Positions 26,183 to 32,853 of a stretch of DNA of 64,000 nucleotides are shown here, piece after piece. Each line of letters begins with the position of its first letter. Within the stretch, counting starts at the first letter, position 1. The stretch covers positions 8,394 through 72,393 of the forward strand of contig JBCCYT010000004.1 in NCBI GenBank assembly GCA_039188975.1, read 5' to 3'. This stretch comes from UBA11606 sp039188975 (lineage in GTDB: Bacteria; Actinomycetota; Acidimicrobiia; Acidimicrobiales; Aldehydirespiratoraceae). The notes under the pieces are model-generated. The model was given only the letters and a program-made list of their open reading frames with translations, had not been told where the DNA came from and searched no databases. Made by a program: the position numbers and the translations under genes.

Positions 26183-26812
26183 ATGCGGAACGGCATTGGG
26201 CGGAATCTGTTCGCGGGTGCGGCGTGCGCGCTCGCGCTGTCAGCGTGTGGGGGTGACCCAGCGACCGAAACGCTGTCGAACGACGCCGCCGCACCGGCCG
26301 CGCCGATCCAGTCTGGCGGACCGCTCGTCGGTGATCACTGGCACTCGGTGTACGGCGTGTACGGATGCGGCGATGGGTTCTTGCCGATCTTCGAGAGCAC
26401 CTCGGACCCTGACGGCATTCACAGCCATCAGGACGGCGTCGTGCACGTCCATCCGTTCAAGGAGTCGGTCTCCCGGGAGCGAGCCACGTTCGCCGTGTTC
26501 CTGCAGGCGATGGGGTATGCCATGTCTGCGACCGGCATCACCGACGCCGACGGCAATGACCCGTTTGCCGACTGCGCGCCGAGCGACACCGCGAACCAGG
26601 TCATGCTCGTGCGGCGATCGATCGACAACCTGGACGCACCACCGGAGGTGTGGCACGGCTCATCGGCCCGCACAGCGTTCTTTGCCGAAGACGGCGAAGT
26701 GTGGGTGTTGGCCGTCGTTCCCACCGGCACCGACCCAGCGTCAATCCCGTTGCCGCCCGACGAACGGTTCGATGCGTTCAACATGAGTTCGGGGCGGACA
26801 CCGACGTCCTGA
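26183..26812 (+). CDS. histidine-rich secreted lipoprotein of unknown function
   Basis: Lipoprotein with lipobox LALSAC (Cys near residue 22) and a 209-residue precursor. The mature part has a run of histidines in a regular context: GDHWHSVYGVYGCG and then GIHSHQDGVVHVHPF, in all six His within about 70 residues, plus several Cys. This pattern suggests binding of a transition metal such as copper, zinc or iron, but that is inference. I start it at ATG 26183, giving a good signal peptide; an upstream in-frame codon at 26171 adds four residues. It stands between the GlnR-like gene and the FbpABC iron importer on the same strand, 84 bp before the latter. Confidence 0.75.
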   Translation: MRNGIGRNLFAGAACALALSACGGDPATETLSNDAAAPAAPIQSGGPLVGDHWHSVYGVYGCGDGFLPIFESTSDPDGIHSHQDGVVHVHPFKESVSRERATFAVFLQAMGYAMSATGITDADGNDPFADCAPSDTANQVMLVRRSIDNLDAPPEVWHGSSARTAFFAEDGEVWVLAVVPTGTDPASIPLPPDERFDAFNMSSGRTPTS

Positions 26813-26882
26813 CCGCGCCAGGAGAACCGCGTGTCGTTAAGCAAACCGAACACCTGCGTTCTCATAGCGATTCAGCCCCGGA

Positions 26883-26888
26883 TAGCCT
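26883..26888 (+). promoter_or_regulatory. -10 box TAGCCT of the FbpABC operon
   Basis: TAGCCT ends 8 nt before ATG 26897, the start that gives a clean lipoprotein signal; it argues against the longer in-frame GTG at 26831. Confidence 0.5.
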
Positions 26889-26896
26889 CCATTTCC

Positions 26897-27916
26897 ATGC
26901 GCTCCGTCAACGCACGATTCATCCTCTTCGGCCTCTTCGCATCGGCCAGCGTCTTGCTGCTGGCCGCCTGCGGCGATGACGCCGAAGACACGCTGCAGGT
27001 CTACACCGGCCGCCACTACGACCTCGAAGCTGCATTCGAGGCGTTTGCCGAGGAGTTCGATGTCAACATCGAGTTCCTGGAAGGCTCCGACGCCGAGCTC
27101 CGTGAACGGATCGCCGCCGAAGGCGACGACACCCAAGCCGACATCTACATGACGGTCGACGCCGGCAACCTCGCCATCGCCACCGAACAGGGCTTGTTCG
27201 CGCCGCTCGACTCCAGCGTGCTCGAAGGCGCGATTCCCGACGAGCTCAGCGACCCGGACGGCTACTGGTATGCGCTGAGCGCTCGGGCCCGCACCATCGT
27301 GTACAGCACCGAACGGTTGAGCGAAGACGAGATCCCCACAACCTACGAGGAACTGGCCGAGCCTCAGTGGGAGGGTCGGGTGTGTCTGCGCAACTCCTCG
27401 AACGCCTACACCCAGTCGCTCGTCGCCAGCCTGATCGGCAGTCTCGGCTACGACGAAGCGCTCGACCTGGTGACGGGCTGGGCCGACAACGCTCGCATCA
27501 TGTCGAACGACGTCATCGCGTTGAATTCGATTCGCGATGATCGCTGCGACGTTGCGATCTCGAACCACTACTACCTCGCTCGCGAGCTCGAGGAAGACCC
27601 GAACTATCCCGTCGGCCTCGTCTGGGCCAACCAGGACGACCGCGGGGTGCATGTCAACATCTCCGGCGCCGGTGTGCTTGCCAACTCCGACAACCCCGAA
27701 CTCGCCCAGCAGTTCATCGAATGGCTCGCCACCGACGGACAGAACCTGTTCGTCGACGGCAACAACGAGTATCCGGTCAACCCCGACGTGGCTCCCGAGT
27801 CACTGATCGCCAGCGAGTTCGGCGAGACGTTCGTGCGCGACAGCACCAACGCAGCCGAGTGGGGGCTTCTCAACCCCGACGCGGTTCGTCTGCTCGACGA
27901 AGCCGGCTACGAGTGA
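26897..27916 (+). CDS. ferric iron ABC importer, substrate-binding lipoprotein (FbpA/FutA type)
   Basis: Captures Fe3+ outside the membrane and delivers it to the downstream permease. The 339-residue precursor has lipobox LLLAAC and the mature start DTLQVYTGRHYDLEAAFEAF, the typical FutA/FbpA opening. Iron-ligand candidates include the Tyr in YTGRHY and the Tyr pair in SNHYYLAREL (about residues 224-233). Other family blocks are ARARTIVYSTERL and WVNQDDRG-like WANQDDRGVHVNISGAGVL. First gene of a three-gene importer. Iron specificity follows from family resemblance. Confidence 0.92.
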   Translation: MRSVNARFILFGLFASASVLLLAACGDDAEDTLQVYTGRHYDLEAAFEAFAEEFDVNIEFLEGSDAELRERIAAEGDDTQADIYMTVDAGNLAIATEQGLFAPLDSSVLEGAIPDELSDPDGYWYALSARARTIVYSTERLSEDEIPTTYEELAEPQWEGRVCLRNSSNAYTQSLVASLIGSLGYDEALDLVTGWADNARIMSNDVIALNSIRDDRCDVAISNHYYLARELEEDPNYPVGLVWANQDDRGVHVNISGAGVLANSDNPELAQQFIEWLATDGQNLFVDGNNEYPVNPDVAPESLIASEFGETFVRDSTNAAEWGLLNPDAVRLLDEAGYE

Positions 27917-27929
27917 TCTGAGCGCTTCG

Positions 27930-29606
27930 GTGGCGGCCATCGCTGAGCAGGCGGACGCCGCACCCGTCGAGACATCCCGATCCGATCGGGTCAGCCGTCG
28001 AGGTTGGCCCATCGGCGCCGTCGTCCTCGCGGCCTTCGTCGTCATCCCGATCGGCTTTCTCTCCGTCAGCATCATCAATCCCAACGTCGAGGTCTGGCGT
28101 CAGCAGTGGGACACCCGCTTACCGGGTCAGTTGCGCGACACCGCGATCTTGTTGGTGGGGGTGAGTCTTGGATCGCTGCTGCTCGGCAGCACGATGGCCT
28201 GGCTCGTTAGCGCCTACCGGTTCCCAGGCTCCCGCATCTTCGGCTGGCTCCTCGTCGCCCCACTTGCGATGCCATCGTACGTGCTCGGCTTCGTGACCTT
28301 GTCGGTGGTCGGGTTCACCGGACCGATCCAGAACCAATGGCGGGATTGGTTCGGGCGCGATGCCTGGTTCCCGGAGGTCGAGTCGATGGGCGGCGCGATC
28401 GTCGTGTTCACCCTGGTGCTCTATCCCTATGTGTTCCTGCTGGCTCGGGCTGCGCTCGCCGATCAGGCGGGCAACGCCTACGACGTTGCTCGCAGCCTCG
28501 GTGCCGGGCCGGTGGAGGCCGCCCGGCGGGTCGTCTTGCCGCTGCTTCGGCCTGCGCTGGCTGCGGGCGTCGCCGTCGTGATGATGGAGACACTGACCGA
28601 TTTCGCCACCGTGCAGTACTTCGGTGTCGACACCGTGTCGGTCGGTGTCTTCCGCATCTGGCGCGGGTCCTTTGATCGAGACGCGGCCGCCGAATTCGCG
28701 ACCCTGGTGCTTGTCGTCGCGCTGATGATCATCGGCATGGAGCGCGTCCTGCGAGGCCGAGCCCGGTTTGGCGAAGCAGCAGGTGCGGCTGCCGGGCTCG
28801 ACGCCCGGCGTCTCTCGGGGCTGAAGGCTTGGGGTGCGTTCGCGGCGTGTGCATCCGTCCTGTTGTTGTCGTTCGGGTTGCCGACCATCCAGCTCACCTC
28901 GTGGACATTCCAGGAGATCACCGGACCGCGGGGCACACCGAACACCGAGCGGTTCCTCGAATTTCTCGGAAATTCGGTCCAGCTCGCGATCTTGACCGGT
29001 GTCGTCTGTGTGCTCGCCGCAATCTTCCTGGCAAACGGATCCCGCTTTGTCCAGGGCCGTGCGGTTGGTCTCTCCTCTCGACTCACCGCGGTCGGCTACG
29101 CGGTTCCCGGGCCGGTCGTGGCGATGGGGGTCGTGCTGGCCCTCGTTGCCCTCGACGATGCGCTCGAGGTCATCGGGCTCGGATTGCCGGGCGCAGTTGC
29201 GACCGGATCGCTCGTTGGACTCGTCTACGCATACAGCATCCGTTTTCTCGCGCCCGGGCTGAACGCCATCGAATCCGGCATGGTGCAGGTCCCACAGGAG
29301 GTCACGGCGTCGGCTCGCAGCCTCGGAGCCCGTCCGTTCGAGATCGTACGCCGCATCCACATGCCGTTGGCCCGTACGAGCATCGTGACCGGCGCCGTCC
29401 TCGTCGCGGTCGACTCGCTCAAGGAGCTGCCGATCGCGTTGCTGCTTCGACCGATCGGCTTCAACACGTTGCCGATCTGGACGTTCAACCTGGCCACCGA
29501 ATCGCGTTTCGAGCAGGCCGCGCTGCCCGCACTCGCCATTATCGTCGTGGCCATGGTCCCCGTCGGTCTGCTGTCACGTCAGCTCGCTCGAGGAACCAGT
29601 CGATGA
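27930..29606 (+). CDS. ferric iron ABC importer, fused two-domain permease (FbpB type)
   Basis: Membrane channel of the FbpABC importer, 558 residues, with two homologous halves of about six helices each. The EAA-type coupling loops are seen twice: SLGAGPVEAARRVVLPLLRP in the first half and SLGARPFEIVRRIHMPLART in the second. LAMPSYVLGFVTLS, ETLTDFATVQYFGVDT and DSLKELPIALLLRPIGFNTL are family blocks. GTG 27930 lies 13 bp after the binding-protein stop; its own stop overlaps the ATPase start as ATGA. Confidence 0.93.
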   Translation: MAAIAEQADAAPVETSRSDRVSRRGWPIGAVVLAAFVVIPIGFLSVSIINPNVEVWRQQWDTRLPGQLRDTAILLVGVSLGSLLLGSTMAWLVSAYRFPGSRIFGWLLVAPLAMPSYVLGFVTLSVVGFTGPIQNQWRDWFGRDAWFPEVESMGGAIVVFTLVLYPYVFLLARAALADQAGNAYDVARSLGAGPVEAARRVVLPLLRPALAAGVAVVMMETLTDFATVQYFGVDTVSVGVFRIWRGSFDRDAAAEFATLVLVVALMIIGMERVLRGRARFGEAAGAAAGLDARRLSGLKAWGAFAACASVLLLSFGLPTIQLTSWTFQEITGPRGTPNTERFLEFLGNSVQLAILTGVVCVLAAIFLANGSRFVQGRAVGLSSRLTAVGYAVPGPVVAMGVVLALVALDDALEVIGLGLPGAVATGSLVGLVYAYSIRFLAPGLNAIESGMVQVPQEVTASARSLGARPFEIVRRIHMPLARTSIVTGAVLVAVDSLKELPIALLLRPIGFNTLPIWTFNLATESRFEQAALPALAIIVVAMVPVGLLSRQLARGTSR

Positions 29607-30640
29607 CCGGCTCTGCGCCGCTGCGACTCGCCGCGTTGCGCAAGGCATTCGACGATGTCGTCGCCGTCGATGGCGTCGACCTCGACATGGCGCCAGGTGA
29701 GCTGCTTGCCCTGGTCGGGCCCAGCGGCTGCGGCAAGTCGACGCTGCTGCGTTCGATCGCCGGGCTCCACCCGATCGACGCCGGCATGATCCGACTCGGT
29801 GGCGATCTCGTCGACGACGGCGCCGAACGCCTTCCACCGGAACGACGCTCGGTCGGGCTGGTCTTTCAGGAGCACGCGTTGTTCCCCCACTTGACCGTCG
29901 CCGACAACATCGGCTTCGGGCTGCGCGATGTCGACGACGGTGCCCGCCGGATCCGAGTCGACGAGATGCTCGAACTGGTGAGCCTCCACGACTACGGGGA
30001 TCGCTACCCCCATGAGCTGTCAGGCGGCGAACGTCAACGGGTGGCGTTGGCCCGAGCGCTGGCGCCCGCCCCATCGCTCATGCTCTTCGATGAGCCCTTT
30101 GCCAGCCTCGACCACAACCTCCGGGTGCAGTTGCGCAGTGATGTCGTTGCGGCGTTGAAGGCGACAGGCACACCTGCCGTGTTCGTGACCCACGACCAGC
30201 AGGAGGCCCTCGCGATCGGTGATCGCATTGCGGTCATGCGATCTGGGCGTATCCGTCAACTCGGTACTCCCGCCGAGGTCTATCACCGGCCGGCGGATCG
30301 GTTCGTGGGGGCGTTCATGGGACCGGCGAGCTTTCTCCCCATCTCGTCGGGTGGACGGACACCGCTGGGGCTCATCGACATGGGCGGCAAGTCGCCTGCG
30401 GAAACGACGGCCATGGTGCGCCCTGATGATGTCGTGTTCATGCCGGCGGAAGACGGCGACGTTGAGATCACCCGAGCCGAGTATCGAGGAAGTGGCTGGC
30501 AGGTCCGGGCCGTGATTCCCGGAGGCGCGGAGATCGACTTCGCAACCGGGCATCTCGTCGCCCCGGCGATCGGCGGCCGTGGACGCATCTCGCTCACTCC
30601 GGGCCACCGGCAGGTCGTCGTGCCCGATCAGGCCGATTGA
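29603..30640 (+). CDS. ferric iron ABC importer, ATP-binding subunit (FbpC type)
   Basis: ATPase of the ferric importer, 345 residues. Walker A GPSGCGKST near residue 37, Q-loop VFQEHALFPHLT, signature LSGGERQRVALARAL, Walker B LMLFDEPFASLD and switch His in FVTHDQQEALAI. The last 110 residues form a TOBE-like regulatory domain. ATG 29603 overlaps the permease stop. The stop codon abuts the stop of the convergent patatin gene without a single spare base, so the two transcripts must run into each other. Confidence 0.93.
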   Translation: MTGSAPLRLAALRKAFDDVVAVDGVDLDMAPGELLALVGPSGCGKSTLLRSIAGLHPIDAGMIRLGGDLVDDGAERLPPERRSVGLVFQEHALFPHLTVADNIGFGLRDVDDGARRIRVDEMLELVSLHDYGDRYPHELSGGERQRVALARALAPAPSLMLFDEPFASLDHNLRVQLRSDVVAALKATGTPAVFVTHDQQEALAIGDRIAVMRSGRIRQLGTPAEVYHRPADRFVGAFMGPASFLPISSGGRTPLGLIDMGGKSPAETTAMVRPDDVVFMPAEDGDVEITRAEYRGSGWQVRAVIPGGAEIDFATGHLVAPAIGGRGRISLTPGHRQVVVPDQAD

Positions 30641-31501
30641 TCAGCGGCTGAGCTGGTCGATCGTCTGCTTTGCGGCCAAGGCCACGATCTCCGGGCCCCG
30701 CTCGCGGCCGACGCGGGGCCAGCCCTTTGCGAGCTCGATGACCTCAGGCGTCGGTTCGATGACGACGGTACGGGTGCCTGCTCGTTCGAGCGCAGCGATC
30801 TCCTGGCGAAGCTGGTGCCGGGCCCGCAGCTTGATCGGCCCGCGGCCGGGTCGAGTCATGACCGACGAGATGACCACGATCGCGTGGCCGTCATCAGCCA
30901 TGAGGTCGGCATGGGTCGCGGACGCAACCGCGCCGTCGACGTGAGCGACACCATCGATGCGTTTGGGCCGGAACATGCCGGGCACGGCAGACGTGGCTTC
31001 CAGGGCGTCGCGGATGTCGACGTCGGTACGGTCGCGTCCGAAGACAACGAGATCTCCGGTGTCCATCCGCACGCTCGGAAGCCACAGCGTCTCGGGCCAC
31101 TCGATGTCGGCATCGACGGGGAACCGGCGCAACGGAAACGTCGGGAACACCCCACCAGGCAGCAGGCCGACAGCAGCGGTGATCGGGGCAGTTGGAAGTC
31201 GCTTCACCGCGGTCATGGGGGCGAGCGGGCGCAGGAAGCGCCGCCAGCCCCGTCGATCCATCGCGGCTCGCATCTCGGCCTGATCGGCTTCGGTCATCGG
31301 TGCGGCGATCGAGCCAAGCACCGTTTCGGTGTCGGCGCCGCTCAGCAGCGACGCCGCGATGGCGCCGCCTGCCGAGGTGCCGACCACTCGCTGGGCATCG
31401 GCGGGTTCCACACCGAGGGCAGTGCGAATGCCGTCGAGAACGCCGAGGTGAAATGCCCAGCCGAGCGGCCCGCCGGCGCCGAGCGCAATACCGACTGTCA
31501 T
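30641..31501 (-). CDS. patatin-like phospholipase
   Basis: Serine acyl hydrolase of the patatin family, cleaving acyl groups from lipids with a Ser-Asp dyad. The 286 residues show the oxyanion loop GAGGPLGWAFHLGV, nucleophile elbow VGTSAGG near residue 43, and the Asp in HVDGAVASATH. No signal peptide, so it acts in the cytoplasm or at the inner membrane face. ATG 31501 begins one base after the VOC gene stop, so the pair is an operon; an in-frame ATG at 31522 would overlap that gene. Substrate lipid unknown. Confidence 0.88.
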   Translation of the reverse strand: MTVGIALGAGGPLGWAFHLGVLDGIRTALGVEPADAQRVVGTSAGGAIAASLLSGADTETVLGSIAAPMTEADQAEMRAAMDRRGWRRFLRPLAPMTAVKRLPTAPITAAVGLLPGGVFPTFPLRRFPVDADIEWPETLWLPSVRMDTGDLVVFGRDRTDVDIRDALEATSAVPGMFRPKRIDGVAHVDGAVASATHADLMADDGHAIVVISSVMTRPGRGPIKLRARHQLRQEIAALERAGTRTVVIEPTPEVIELAKGWPRVGRERGPEIVALAAKQTIDQLSR

Positions 31502-31502
31502 G

Positions 31503-31907
31503 TCAGACCGGGCCCATCGCATGGCTCGACGTGATCGTGATCGCTGTGCCGCTTGGATCGAGCACGGTGAAGCTGGAGTGGATACCGCCTCGCTCGATCC
31601 GGCTGGGTTCGATGCCGGCCGCCGTTGCGTCGGCGTGTGCGGCGTCGATGTCGTCGACCATCAGATCGAAGGGTGCGCGAGCGCCCCGATCGACCTTGTT
31701 GACCTTGCGGACAATGAGGTGGGTACCGCCTCGAAGTTCGAGGATCGCCATCTGACCCATGTTGGCAACGGTACGGGTCCCGATTTGCTCGAAGAACCGC
31801 ACGGCGGCGTCGAGGTCGGTGACCGGGTGGGGACCGATGTGGCCGATGGCGACGCCCGGGCGAGGGTCGGTGGTGGTGGTGTCTGGTTGGGTGGCGGTGA
31901 AAGCCAT
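31503..31907 (-). CDS. VOC (glyoxalase/dioxygenase-fold) family protein
   Basis: Single-module vicinal oxygen chelate protein of 134 residues: IGHIGPHPVTDLDAAVRFFE at the start, RGGTHLIVRK, FDLMVDDIDAAHADATAAG and a final VLDPSGTAITITSSH. The His and Glu metal-ligand positions of glyoxalase-type enzymes are not all obvious, so it may be an enzyme or a binding or resistance-type protein. It heads a coupled unit with the patatin gene. Two inverted repeats in its 5' region suggest repressor control. Confidence 0.82.
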   Translation of the reverse strand: MAFTATQPDTTTTDPRPGVAIGHIGPHPVTDLDAAVRFFEQIGTRTVANMGQMAILELRGGTHLIVRKVNKVDRGARAPFDLMVDDIDAAHADATAAGIEPSRIERGGIHSSFTVLDPSGTAITITSSHAMGPV

Positions 31908-31919
31908 GGGGTGTCCCTA

Positions 31920-31948
31920 CTTTCTGGGGTTTTGGGTACACCAGAAAG
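31920..31948. repeat. inverted repeat upstream of the VOC-patatin operon
   Basis: CTTTCTGG and CCAGAAAG, 8-bp arms with a 13-base spacer, 13 bp before ATG 31907. Together with its spacer (GGTTTTGGGTAC) it resembles the GTTCTGGGG/GGGTACCCAGAAC hairpins elsewhere in the window. It could be an operator or a leader hairpin. Confidence 0.55.
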
Positions 31949-31979
31949 AACCGCACGAACGGCCCCACTATTCCAATTT

Positions 31980-31998
31980 ACGAGACAAATTGTCTCGT
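31980..31998. promoter_or_regulatory. palindromic operator-like site ACGAGACA-AAT-TGTCTCGT
   Basis: Perfect 8-bp arms around a 3-base centre, of the size and style bound by TetR-family dimers. It lies about 75 bp upstream of the VOC gene and 6 bp past the stop of the small membrane-protein gene. No TetR gene is within the window near it. Confidence 0.6.
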
Positions 31999-32003
31999 GC
32001 TCG

Positions 32004-32198
32004 TCAATCCTCGTACGGATTGGACTCCGACAGCGTCAGATACTCGTTCGGCTCACCCTCATCGTCGGTGTTGTCGAGGTCGCTGTTCCGGCCGATCAAC
32101 CAGCCGATCGCGCCGGCCAGCCCACCCATGCTCATGAGCACGCCTACCGGCATGATGACGAGCAGCATCGCGATGAAGATGATGGTTCCGACGTCCAT
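32004..32198 (-). CDS. small single-helix membrane protein
   Basis: Unknown function. Sixty-four residues: a hydrophobic N-terminal half (IIFIAMLLVIMPVGVLMSMG then GLAGAIGWLIGRN) and an acidic hydrophilic tail ending LSESNPYED. ATG 32198 is 7 nt after CAGACT (32206-32211 on the minus strand), a near match to the TANNNT boxes of its neighbours. It is monocistronic by spacing. Confidence 0.6.
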   Translation of the reverse strand: MDVGTIIFIAMLLVIMPVGVLMSMGGLAGAIGWLIGRNSDLDNTDDEGEPNEYLTLSESNPYED

Positions 32199-32247
32199 GG
32201 GCGCCAGTCTGCCAGAACCGCGCAGCAGAACGACGAGCCGGACGTGA

Positions 32248-32592
32248 TCAGACGGTGGCGATCGCCTCGATCTCGACGCTGGCTCCCAGCGGAAGCTCCT
32301 TCACCGCAACTGCGGATCGGGCCGGGCGATGATCGCCGAACTCCTCCATGTAGATCTCGTTCATCACCGCGTAGTCGCCCATGTCGGCAAGGAACACGGT
32401 GGTCTTCACGACATCGGCAAGCGAGGCGTTGGCGCTCGACAGCACCGAGCGCAAGTTGATGAACACCTGGCGCAGTTCTGGTTCGAGACCACCCTCGACG
32501 ATGGCACCGTCGGAGATCCCGACCTGACCGGCCGTGAAGAGAAGATCGCCACCGCGGACGATGGGCGTGTAGGGACCGACGGGCTTACTCAT
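32248..32592 (-). CDS. RidA/YjgF-family deaminase-like protein
   Basis: Homotrimeric cytoplasmic protein of the Rid family; canonical members hydrolyse reactive enamine/imine intermediates from amino acid metabolism. The 114 residues show PYTPIVRGGDLLFTAGQVG, VVKTTVFLADMGDYAVMNEIY and PARSAVAVKELPLGASVEIEAIA, with the catalytic Arg of RidA kept in PARS. Start ATG 32592 is 6 nt after TACGCT. Monocistronic; directly downstream of it lies the duplicated 3' end of the VWA gene. Confidence 0.9.
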   Translation of the reverse strand: MSKPVGPYTPIVRGGDLLFTAGQVGISDGAIVEGGLEPELRQVFINLRSVLSSANASLADVVKTTVFLADMGDYAVMNEIYMEEFGDHRPARSAVAVKELPLGASVEIEAIATV

Positions 32593-32598
32593 GGGCCG

Positions 32599-32604
32599 AG
32601 CGTA
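32599..32604 (-). promoter_or_regulatory. -10 box TACGCT of the RidA gene
   Basis: TACGCT on the minus strand ends 6 nt before ATG 32592. It lies between that start and the left copy of the 61-bp repeat. Confidence 0.55.
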
Positions 32605-32626
32605 GGCGCTCGGCCACCCCTAACCC

Positions 32627-32687
32627 TCCAACACCCGCATGAACGCGGAGGGAACATCCGTCGGCTCCCCCACCGTCGCCAGCTGAG
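32627..32687. repeat. left copy of a 61-bp direct repeat; remnant of the VWA gene 3' end
   Basis: Identical to 34866-34926 at 60 of 61 positions (the difference is G at 32647 against C at 34886). Read on the minus strand it encodes QLATVGEPTDVPSAFMRVLE, the last residues of the VWA protein, then GGT TAG, so it carries a stop of its own. Nothing upstream of it is VWA-like, so it is a gene-end fragment and not a gene. Confidence 0.9.
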
Positions 32688-32708
32688 TAGTTCGTCGGTA
32701 CCCGCCGC

Positions 32709-32828
32709 TCACCCACCCGCCAGCACCAGGAAACCGACGGCAACGCCGACGCCGAGACAGCAGACGGTCACGAGCGCCACGAGCGCGCCCGAGAAACCGC
32801 AGTCCCGTTGATGTTGCTCGGAGTCCAC
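32709..32828 (-). CDS. very small single-helix membrane protein in the insert
   Basis: Thirty-nine residues from GTG 32828: MDSEQHQRDCG, then one hydrophobic helix (ALVALVTVCCLGVGVAVGFL) and a short Gly-rich end. The frame stays open upstream to 32909, overlapping the end of the metzincin gene. No homolog recognised. It follows the metzincin gene at 25 bp on the same strand and could be an accessory membrane peptide for it. Coding status is uncertain. Confidence 0.4.
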   Translation of the reverse strand: MDSEQHQRDCGFSGALVALVTVCCLGVGVAVGFLVLAGG

Positions 32829-32853
32829 GACCCAGCCTTTCAATCCGTCCGGT

